DNA of 6,360 nucleotides, from positions 1 through 6,360 of the forward strand of contig JAJDAM010000726.1 in the NCBI GenBank assembly GCA_029261905.1, given 5' to 3'. The stretch's first letter is position 1. Every line of letters starts with the position of its first letter. Source of the DNA: Deltaproteobacteria bacterium (GTDB lineage: Bacteria > Myxococcota_A > UBA9160 > SMWR01). A program made the position numbers and the translations under genes. The notes under the pieces are model-generated. The model was not told where the DNA came from. It saw only the letters and a program-made list of their open reading frames with translations, and did not search any database. This document shows, one piece after another, positions 1 through 5,325 of the stretch.

Positions 1-1191
1 GTCGAAATCGCCCTGGGCGACGTTTTCCCAGTATCCAGACATCACGGTCGGAGCATCGACCTGCTCCGCCTGGCCGCTAGCACTCGATTCCAGCACGACT
101 GCACCGGTGCTCGTATCCTGCGTGATGACGTCCGGGATCGAGTCACCATCGAAGTCGTTGGCCACTGAACTGATGACCTGTGCATTCGGAGAAACGAAGT
201 GGATTGTCGGAGAGACTGCGGACGGCAGACTCACACCACCGAAAGCACTGTGTGCAATCGTGCGTACCGTCACGAAAGCTGCTCCGGACCCCGTACCTGC
301 GGCCGTGCTGGCGACTTCTGGCTGAGACAGGGCGGTACTGTAGATGCGAACATCGTCGATCAGCCCGTCGAACGCCTTCGCTCCCGCGCCAGTGGGTTGA
401 TTACCGATTGCAACCTGAACGGAACCGCCGGTCGTCAGATATCCGTTTTTCGAAGTGATCCCGACCTGAACACCATCCTGGAACAGTCGCATGTTGGCGC
501 CGTCGTACACGGCTGCCACATGTGTCCACACACCCGGCACGATCGTACCTGCCGACCCGACCAGAGTCGAGGTGACACCGTCGGTCTTCAGCCTGAATCG
601 GAGCTTCATGCCATTGGACTCGACGGTACTGAGCATCCAGTAGTGGTCGTCTTCCGCGCTGCCCGTCGCCTTCGAGATCAGTCTCGCATCCGCGATGCCG
701 AAATCGTCGGCCTTGAACCACATCGAGATGGTCAGCGATTGTCCGCTGGTGGGCAGCCATCCGACCCGCACGCCTTCATTGCTTCCATTGAAGCGCAGAG
801 ACGAACCCGATCCGGTCGGTGTATCGGTGTCCCACTGCGCGCTGATCGCGTTCCCCGTGAGACCGTTTCCAGACGAATCCGACGCCGTCGTACCGCCGTT
901 CTCGTCGAACGCCCAGTGGGCTATGTCGGGAAGCTGGCTCCCAACGCTATCGCCGGTGAGGGTGACCGACAGTTCGTCGGGGGCGGTGTGGCGAAAGGTC
1001 TTCCAGTCGAATGGGGCCTGGGGCTCGGTTGCCACCTGCACTTCGTAGCGATCGACCGGACCGGTCGATGCCGACCAGCTGAACGTCGCCTCGCCTCCAG
1101 CCTCGATCTGCTGCACTTCGGATCGCGCGAGGCCCGCATGGGCGCCGACCAATCCGAGTGTCATGAAGATCGCAAAATACCTGCTGGCCAT
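1..1191 (-). CDS. Exported LamG-domain / FG-GAP repeat protein (3' end cut by window edge)
   Basis: I read 397 uninterrupted codons from ATG at 1191 to the window edge, with no stop, so the C-terminus is missing. GGGAG (1202-1198) lies 6 nt before the ATG. Residues 1-24 form a signal peptide: a short basic start, a hydrophobic stretch at about 6-21, and a likely cut near AHA or LARS. Residues 30-57 resemble a short Fn3-like strand segment (SWSASTGPVDRYEVQV). Residues 90-290 match a LamG/concanavalin A-like jellyroll (Laminin_G_3 type): IAHWAFDE, DSSGNGLTG, LTISMWFKAD, WTHVAAVYDG, LFQDGVQVG and FDGLIDDVRIYSTALS. Residues 346-354 (DFDGDSIPD) form a calcium-binding DxDxDxxxD loop of an FG-GAP/VCBS repeat, and a second GDFD begins about 49 residues later at the edge. 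LamG domains usually bind glycans or surface ligands. A role in adhesion or in a surface structure is inferred. It is divergent from the PEP-CTERM gene and may carry a sorting signal beyond the window. Confidence 0.9.
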   Translation of the reverse strand, partial: MASRYFAIFMTLGLVGAHAGLARSEVQQIEAGGEATFSWSASTGPVDRYEVQVATEPQAPFDWKTFRHTAPDELSVTLTGDSVGSQLPDIAHWAFDENGGTTASDSSGNGLTGNAISAQWDTDTPTGSGSSLRFNGSNEGVRVGWLPTSGQSLTISMWFKADDFGIADARLISKATGSAEDDHYWMLSTVESNGMKLRFRLKTDGVTSTLVGSAGTIVPGVWTHVAAVYDGANMRLFQDGVQVGITSKNGYLTTGGSVQVAIGNQPTGAGAKAFDGLIDDVRIYSTALSQPEVASTAAGTGSGAAFVTVRTIAHSAFGGVSLPSAVSPTIHFVSPNAQVISSVANDFDGDSIPDVITQDTSTGAVVLESSASGQAEQVDAPTVMSGYWENVAQGDFD

Positions 1192-1257
1192 TTGTTGCTC
1201 CCGAAATGGGACAGGGGGTCGCCATCCATCTGAGTGCTTCGCCGCTGCCTGTTGTGA

Positions 1258-1263
1258 CTTATC
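1258..1263 (-). promoter_or_regulatory. Candidate -10 element of the LamG gene
   Basis: The minus strand reads GATAAG, four of six matches to TATAAT. It would put the start of transcription near 1250 (an A on the minus strand), leaving a leader of about 59 nt before the ATG at 1191. No good -35 is seen, as expected of an activator-dependent promoter. Its position relative to the CRP-type site is the main argument for it. It remains a prediction. Confidence 0.35.
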
Positions 1264-1283
1264 GAAGGAGCGGACTACTGCGA

Positions 1284-1299
1284 TGTGACTGGCGTCACA
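1284..1299. promoter_or_regulatory. CRP/FNR-family operator, perfect TGTGA-N6-TCACA palindrome
   Basis: The sequence TGTGACTGGCGTCACA is a perfect 16-bp inverted repeat that fits the CRP consensus TGTGA-N6-TCACA. Six base pairs match on each arm. Its centre (1291.5) lies about 41.5 bp upstream of the inferred LamG start site near 1250, the spacing of class II CRP activation. It is about 238 bp from the PEP-CTERM start codon, so the LamG gene is the more likely target. CRP, Vfr and other cAMP-type regulators recognise this form, while FNR prefers TTGAT half-sites. Which protein binds here is inferred, since no regulator gene is in view. Confidence 0.6.
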
Positions 1300-1416
1300 A
1301 GATCGATCACCAAGCACTGATTTCGACGCAATTGACACGAATTTCTCTCGGACGCGGGCCCCATCCTCCTGCGGATCATTGATGGGTATCTCATGTGCAA
1401 GACCTCGTCGAGAGTG

Positions 1417-1449
1417 TTGAAACTGAACTCATTTTGAAACAGCGTTTCA
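1417..1449. promoter_or_regulatory. Candidate operator: TGAAAC-N3-GTTTCA palindrome plus upstream direct half-site
   Basis: A perfect palindrome with 6-bp arms, TGAAAC-AGC-GTTTCA, lies at 1435-1449. The same TTGAAAC half-site occurs again at 1417-1423, exactly 17 bp before its copy at 1434-1440. Short spaced palindromes of this kind are typical of TetR- or GntR-type dimers, but I cannot name the regulator. It lies about 80 bp upstream of the PEP-CTERM start codon and about 240 bp from the LamG start, so control of the PEP-CTERM gene is more likely. Confidence 0.4.
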
Positions 1450-1470
1450 GGATGCGGTGTCAGTAGGCGA

Positions 1471-1495
1471 GCTGATAGGCTGACTTTCGATCAGC
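1471..1495 (+). repeat. Short inverted repeat in the PEP-CTERM gene leader
   Basis: GCTGAT (1471-1476) and ATCAGC (1490-1495) can pair as a 6-bp stem with a 13-nt loop. CTGA inside the loop (1480-1483) can compete for pairing with TCAG. It ends about 20 nt before the ribosome site of the plus-strand gene, so it would lie in the mRNA leader if transcription begins upstream. The stem is short and may be chance. Confidence 0.25.
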
Positions 1496-1529
1496 GTCGA
1501 TGCCCGATGAGGGCGAGAGGGGAAATGCC

Positions 1530-2474
1530 GTGCGACCCATCGCAGTGAGATCCGATCAACCCGTCGTTTGCTGGGGAGCGTGTTTCGTGGGGCTCGCCCT
1601 GCTTGCGGCTTGGACGGCCAGCGCTGGAACGGGGACCGAAACCGAGATCGAGCCCAACGATTCGTTCGCGACCCGTCAGATTCTCGGTCCGAGGGACCGT
1701 GTGCTATCGGCCTCGATTACCGACGTCCTCGCCGTTCCGGATGCGAATGTCCCACTGCAGCTGTTTCCGCAGACGGTCGTTCCCTTCATCCTGCCAGGTG
1801 AGAACCCCGGCGATCCGTTCATCGCGTGGATCGACAACGACCCACTGCTGAACGAGATGGGCCCCGACACGCTGCTCGGGAGTCTCGACGCGATGAACGA
1901 CCTGGTCGCGTTCGATGACGACTCCAGCCCGGTCGGCACGGGGACCGCATCTGCACTCCTGGGCGCCGTCAACAGCGACGGCACGATCAAGCTCTCTGTG
2001 ACCGGCTCCCCGGACACGACGTTCACTGGAGCGCACACCGAGCAGGGCGAGTTCGATCTGTTGGTCAAGCTCGGCGAACTCGACCTCGACTTCTACTCCT
2101 ATCAGGGCCTCGAGCCGAACGAGCCCTTCTCGCTGGACGTCGAGGTCCCGGACAACGCGGGCCTGCTCAAGACTCTATTGCTGCTCGATGATTCCGGTGT
2201 CCCGATCGAGACAGTTTTCAACGCCTTCCCGCTCAACATCGTGGGCGTGGTTCCGGCCAGTGGTGTGCTCAACTTTGCGGTCACCGGTGGCGAAGACCGC
2301 AATGCGGACGGTATCCCCGATACGGGGCCAGGAACCGATAGTCGAATCGGCATCGGACTCGGTCCGTACACACTGGTGCCAGAACCGGGAGGCACCGCAC
2401 TCGCGATGACCGCGATGGCCATGCTGACCGTCCTTCGTCGGCGATCATGGTCACCCGGATCTCCGAAGCTGTGA
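1530..2474 (+). CDS. PEP-CTERM sorting domain protein with two PPC-like modules
   Basis: This is an exported protein of 314 residues. I chose GTG at 1530 because AGGGG (1518-1522) lies 7 nt upstream. An in-frame ATG at 1500 has no ribosome site and would add 10 residues before the signal peptide. The signal peptide spans 1-32 (hydrophobic about 12-31, cut after ASA). Residues 41-181 resemble a PPC beta-sandwich: EPNDSFATRQIL, PFIAWIDND, PDTLLGSLD, AFDDDSSP, GTIKLSVTG. A second PPC-like stretch, 184-282, has DLDFYSYQG, PFSLDVEV, LLLLDDSG, GVLNFAVTG and an acidic loop EDRNADGIPD. The C-terminus is a standard PEP-CTERM signal: VPEPG (283-287), a hydrophobic segment (288-302), then RRR (303-305). 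In this family an exosortase recognises the PEP motif and processes the protein at the inner membrane during export to the surface or matrix. No exosortase is in view. The specific function is unknown. Confidence 0.92.
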   Translation: MRPIAVRSDQPVVCWGACFVGLALLAAWTASAGTGTETEIEPNDSFATRQILGPRDRVLSASITDVLAVPDANVPLQLFPQTVVPFILPGENPGDPFIAWIDNDPLLNEMGPDTLLGSLDAMNDLVAFDDDSSPVGTGTASALLGAVNSDGTIKLSVTGSPDTTFTGAHTEQGEFDLLVKLGELDLDFYSYQGLEPNEPFSLDVEVPDNAGLLKTLLLLDDSGVPIETVFNAFPLNIVGVVPASGVLNFAVTGGEDRNADGIPDTGPGTDSRIGIGLGPYTLVPEPGGTALAMTAMAMLTVLRRRSWSPGSPKL

Positions 2475-3059
2475 TTACCGAATCGGCAGCGGCGGCAGGC
2501 CTTCTTCGAGCGGCACGTCCGTCGAGTTCGCCAACATCGAGAGCATCGTGTAGTTGCCGACGATGAACGGAATTTCGACGAGTTGGGCTTCATCGAATCT
2601 CGCTCGAAGCTCCTCCCATGTCTCGTCCGAGATCCGTTGGTCCCGATGAAGTTCGTCGGCAGCGCGAAGCAAGCAATGATCGTGCTTCGACCAGCTTTGT
2701 CCGGAAGGGGTTTTTGAAATATCGTCGATCTCGGCTTCCGAGAGACCAGCGGCTTTGCCGTACAACACATGATGCCCCCACTCGAAACTCGACTGGCAGT
2801 TCCACGCGGTTCGCAGTGCCAACAGTTCGGAGTCTCTTCGAGAAAGCACGCCCCGGACTGCCAGCGTCGCGGCGAATCCCAGAAAGGGTCCCAGCAAATG
2901 TGGGTGGTGGGCGATGGTCCGCAGGATGTTGAGTGGGCGTCGGGGCTCGGGCTCCGAAGGGCCTTCCAATCCCCCGACTCCCTCGAGTGTGCCCCCGAGC
3001 AAGCGCTGAACTTCGTCGCTCCATTCGGTTGGCTCCAGGGGTCGAAGACGCTCACTCAT
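2475..3059 (-). CDS. Carboxymuconolactone decarboxylase (CMD/AhpD-like) family protein
   Basis: The protein has 194 residues from ATG at 3059 and is predicted to be cytoplasmic and all-helical. A GGAG lies 11 nt upstream, a loose spacing. An in-frame TTG at 3119 would add 20 residues, but it overlaps the -35 of a plausible promoter, so I reject it. The CMD fold shows in NILRTIAHHPHLLGPFLGF (44-62), LSRRDSELLALRTAW (72-86), FEWGHHVLYGKAAGLSEAEI (92-111) and the C-terminal VEIPFIVGNYTMLSMLAN (161-178). In AhpD the motif is CxxC-x3-H. Here the aligned residues appear to be Ser90, Glu93 and His97, so the redox cysteine pair is absent. Cys88 is offset and unlikely to replace it. This is common in CMD proteins tied to lipid or aromatic catabolism, so peroxidase activity should not be assumed. 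Its stop codon abuts that of the PEP-CTERM gene. The substrate is unknown. Confidence 0.88.
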   Translation of the reverse strand: MSERLRPLEPTEWSDEVQRLLGGTLEGVGGLEGPSEPEPRRPLNILRTIAHHPHLLGPFLGFAATLAVRGVLSRRDSELLALRTAWNCQSSFEWGHHVLYGKAAGLSEAEIDDISKTPSGQSWSKHDHCLLRAADELHRDQRISDETWEELRARFDEAQLVEIPFIVGNYTMLSMLANSTDVPLEEGLPPLPIR

Positions 3060-3089
3060 GGATTCGATTGCTCCGTATCGGTGTGGCCC

Positions 3090-3119
3090 GTTGTATCCCG
3101 GATCAAAAGCACGAGTCAA
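3090..3119 (-). promoter_or_regulatory. Candidate sigma-70 promoter of the CMD gene
   Basis: On the minus strand TTGACT (3119-3114) is followed after 18 nt by TACAAC (3095-3090). The -35 matches five of six bases and the -10 four of six. Transcription would start near 3083, giving a leader of about 24 nt before the ATG at 3059. This supports the ATG over the upstream TTG. It is a prediction by eye. Confidence 0.4.
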
Positions 3120-3237
3120 GCTGGCGGCCAGAACAGACGCCGCCCCATCGATGTCTGATAGAGTTCCGCACCCACTGCGTCCTGTACCGTATCGGGACTG
3201 ACCTCAGCGGCAATGCTCGTTGGAACATCTGAAGAAG

Positions 3238-3243
3238 AAGGAG
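3238..3243 (+). promoter_or_regulatory. Ribosome binding site deciding the methyltransferase start
   Basis: AAGGAG lies 8 nt before GTG at 3252, close to ideal strength and spacing. The in-frame ATG at 3213 lies upstream of this site and has no comparable motif, so the GTG is preferred. Confidence 0.65.
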
Positions 3244-3251
3244 AGTGCTCT

Positions 3252-4094
3252 GTGTCTCAACGGATCGTGTCCCGAGGCAACGTGTCTGGATCGGATGCGC
3301 GATCGACGGATGCTTCACAGCGCGTGAATCTGCGCGGCCGCCCGTGGGCACGCGCGCTGGTGGTGTTGTTCGCGATCGCGATCGGTTCCGCTTGCGAGGA
3401 TCCTTCGAGCGTCGGCGAGAGCTGGGACGACGCGAATCCGATCGCTACCGCGATCGCACAGCGCTCTGCAGACGATCGCTCGCGCGACGCATTTCGCAAA
3501 CCCGCAGAGGTTCTAGCGCTCGCCCGCATCGTTCCCGGTATGCAGGTCGTCGATCTGATGGCAGGGGGCGGCTGGTATACCGAAGTGCTGGCGAGGACGG
3601 TGGGCCCCGAAGGTCGCGTCTATTCCCAGAACAACGCGATCTCGAACCAGAACTTCGGTTCCAAGCTTCGGGAACGACTTCGCGCGGCGGGCCTCTCGAA
3701 CGTGTATCCCGTCACAAAAGAACTCGATCAGCTCGACTTCCCCGCGTCGTCAATCGACGCCGCGTTCCTCGTGCAGTTCTACCACGACACGGTTTGGATG
3801 GGCGCGAACCGAGCCGCCATGAACCGGGCGATATTCTCGTCACTGAAGCCGGGTGGCATCTATCTCGTCATCGACCACAGCGCCCTGCGCGATTCCGGGC
3901 CTCGCGATGTCAAAACACTGCATCGAATCGAAGAAGATCTCGTAGAAGAGGAAGTACTCGCGGCCGGTTTCGAGTTGGTCCGAAAATCGGACCTGCTCAG
4001 AAACGGCCGGGACAACCGGAATGAAAGCGTGTTCGACGATTCGATTCGTGGAATGACCGACCGGTTTCTCTTCGTTTTCAAGAAACCCGTTTAG
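3252..4094 (+). CDS. Exported (possible lipoprotein) class I SAM-dependent methyltransferase-like protein, COG4798 type
   Basis: The protein has 280 residues from GTG at 3252. An unusually long polar N-region (1-34) precedes a hydrophobic segment (35-47) and Cys48. IGSAC resembles a lipobox, but Gly at -3 is atypical, so a lipoprotein, a cleaved secreted protein or a membrane-anchored one are all possible. The rest follows the COG4798 'predicted methyltransferase' pattern: RSRDAFRKPAEVLALARI (76-93), VVDLMAGGGWYTEVLART (99-116) with the glycine-rich SAM loop (motif I), GPEGRVYSQNN (118-128), FYHDTVW (176-182), NRAAMNRAIFSSLKPGGIYLV (186-206), DHSALRDSGPRD (208-219), TLHRIEEDLVEEEVLAAGF (222-240) and a C-terminal TDRFLFVFKKP (269-279). 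Motif I is intact, so SAM binding is plausible, but the substrate is unknown. Members commonly carry export signals, which is puzzling as SAM is cytoplasmic. It is divergent from the CMD gene and converges on the sulfotransferase gene with a 4-nt gap. Confidence 0.87.
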   Translation: MSQRIVSRGNVSGSDARSTDASQRVNLRGRPWARALVVLFAIAIGSACEDPSSVGESWDDANPIATAIAQRSADDRSRDAFRKPAEVLALARIVPGMQVVDLMAGGGWYTEVLARTVGPEGRVYSQNNAISNQNFGSKLRERLRAAGLSNVYPVTKELDQLDFPASSIDAAFLVQFYHDTVWMGANRAAMNRAIFSSLKPGGIYLVIDHSALRDSGPRDVKTLHRIEEDLVEEEVLAAGFELVRKSDLLRNGRDNRNESVFDDSIRGMTDRFLFVFKKPV

Positions 4095-4098
4095 CCTG

Positions 4099-5325
4099 TT
4101 AGGTCGTGGTTGGCAGACCGTATCGATCGGTGTAGAAGGAAAACCGCTTCTTCTCCTCGCCAACGTCGAACCCCGTTTCTTCGAGAGAATATCGGTGCAT
4201 TCCTCGCGCATCCTTCGGCTTTGCCGCCGCGTAGCCGGCGATTCGATTGCTCGTATCTTCGTCGAATCGCCAGCCGAGCCTTCCGTAGACCTGCTCGATC
4301 GTCTCGATCGGGTTCCGGACGAGATCATCGAATCGAACATCGATGAAGCGCTCGTCGGGCAATCGGCCATCCGCTCTCTGATCGATTTCCTGTTGATAGA
4401 TGTACGCGTAGCCGAATGCCAGTAACGCCGGTGCCTGCGACATGTCGACCTCGTTCGTCCGCATCCATTTGAGCGTGCCCATCAAGCTGATCGCCGATGG
4501 AAGTGTGGCGAGCGGGTCCCGGTGTGTGCGAATGATGCGCGCGTCGGGATAGACGTCGAACAGGGTCTCCATGTGAAACAAATGACTGGGAGCCTTCAAC
4601 AGCCATCGGCTGCTCGCGCTATGCGCCTGGAGGGTCTGTAGGAATCGCTTGTGGTACCGATACGCGGGACGCTGGTCGCTGCTCCGCAGATGTGCGTCGT
4701 AGCTCGGCACGCAGTGAACGCCCCCCCAGTGATCCGAAAGGAACTCGTGCATCGTGATGAAGATGCATTCGTTCGGAAGATGGCCGGAGTTCGCGTGCAT
4801 GGTCTCGTACTCGGGTTGTAGGTCGTGCCAGAATTGCGTGACGCGATCCGATAGCTCAGAACGGTCACTGCCTTCAAAAGAAGCGAGTGGATGTTGCATC
4901 TCCCACATCGCCGGCGTGCGGCTCGCGGGATCGCAAGCCATCAGTTCGTGGAGAAGCGACGTTCCTGATCGAGGACTGCCTACGATGAAGACAGGCGCTT
5001 CGATCTCGGCTTCGAGCAACGTGGGCTCGCGCTTCCAGAGATCCGCGAGCTGCAGTCGATTGCGCAGGGTCTGCAGAATCTCGGTACGAACCAGCGTGCG
5101 CCCGGGCAGGTGGAGCTGCGCCTCGGAATCCGCAGCATCGACGAAGACCTCGAAGTGTCGTCGCCATGCATCCCCACCGAAATCTTCTAGGGAAGTCGAC
5201 TGCGAAGCAACACCCAGCAACTCATCGCGATCGAGCGAAACGAGATTTCCTGCACCACCGACGGCTTCGCCGTGGGCGATCCAACGCTCTAGCCAACGCG
5301 GCCGGGGAGGAGGCGTCCAGCTCAC
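4099..5325 (-). CDS. Sulfotransferase family protein (PAPS-dependent type, Sulfotransfer_3-like)
   Basis: The protein has 408 residues and should transfer sulfate from 3'-phosphoadenylyl sulfate (PAPS) to an alcohol or amine on an unknown acceptor, probably in the cytoplasm. The start is GTG at 5325. It overlaps the upstream gene's TGA as GTGA, indicating translational coupling. The frame stays open to 5739, but that part lies inside the DUF1214 gene and has no family resemblance. The N-terminal helical region (residues 30-100: LDRDELL, TSLEDFGGD, TEILQTLRNRLQLADLW) is typical of this subfamily. The 5'-phosphosulfate-binding P-loop is VFIVGSPRSGTSLLHELM (112-129). The 3'-phosphate-binding region is RIIRTHRDPLATLPS (263-277), with Arg269 and Ser277 the likely ligands. 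RWLLKAPSHLFHMETLFDVY (240-259) and FIDVRFDDLVRNP (327-339) are further conserved blocks, and the C-terminal FYTDRYGL is a usual ending. It looks complete and intact. Confidence 0.93.
   Translation of the reverse strand: MSWTPPPRPRWLERWIAHGEAVGGAGNLVSLDRDELLGVASQSTSLEDFGGDAWRRHFEVFVDAADSEAQLHLPGRTLVRTEILQTLRNRLQLADLWKREPTLLEAEIEAPVFIVGSPRSGTSLLHELMACDPASRTPAMWEMQHPLASFEGSDRSELSDRVTQFWHDLQPEYETMHANSGHLPNECIFITMHEFLSDHWGGVHCVPSYDAHLRSSDQRPAYRYHKRFLQTLQAHSASSRWLLKAPSHLFHMETLFDVYPDARIIRTHRDPLATLPSAISLMGTLKWMRTNEVDMSQAPALLAFGYAYIYQQEIDQRADGRLPDERFIDVRFDDLVRNPIETIEQVYGRLGWRFDEDTSNRIAGYAAAKPKDARGMHRYSLEETGFDVGEEKKRFSFYTDRYGLPTTT

Larger units (their letters stand above)
1192..1529. other. Divergent intergenic region between LamG and PEP-CTERM genes
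   Basis: This 338-bp stretch has no convincing gene. Short open frames here lack ribosome sites and family resemblance. It must hold the promoters of both flanking genes. The left half carries a perfect CRP-type palindrome and a candidate -10 for the minus-strand gene. The right half carries a TGAAAC-N3-GTTTCA palindrome with extra half-sites, a small stem-forming repeat at 1471-1495, and the ribosome site of the PEP-CTERM gene (AGGGG at 1518-1522). I found no convincing sigma-70 -35/-10 pair for the plus-strand gene. Confidence 0.8.

Noticed and set aside
199..1233. A 344-codon open frame on the plus strand
   Set aside because: It is antisense to the LamG gene, rich in Arg and His with no domain-like patterns, and has no ribosome site. 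The minus strand gives a clear signal peptide, a LamG domain and an FG-GAP loop.
1332..1337. TTGACA as a perfect -35 box for the PEP-CTERM gene
   Set aside because: The DNA 15-19 nt downstream is GC-rich (near 1353-1362) and offers no -10, so it is probably a chance hexamer.
1383..1399. A sigma-54 promoter (GG-N10-GC, near 1385-1398)
   Set aside because: Only the GG and GC spacing fits. The surrounding TGGCAC and TTGCA consensus bases are mostly missing.
2102..3055. A 317-codon minus-strand frame crossing the junction of two genes
   Set aside because: It runs antisense to the PEP-CTERM gene and out of frame through the CMD gene. Its composition is Ser/Arg/Pro-rich with no motif, typical of a shadow frame in GC-rich DNA.
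3073..3195. Direct repeat CCGTATCGG at 3073-3081 and 3187-3195
   Set aside because: Nine bases, not symmetric, and related CGTATCG strings also occur inside coding sequence in this window, so no regulatory meaning can be supported.
3368..3460. GCGATCGC palindromes resembling HIP1 elements
   Set aside because: I noticed only two copies, both inside the methyltransferase gene, and CGATCG-like strings are common in this GC-rich coding DNA.
3840..4370. A 176-codon minus-strand frame over the methyltransferase/sulfotransferase junction
   Set aside because: It overlaps two well-supported genes in other frames and shows no family pattern.
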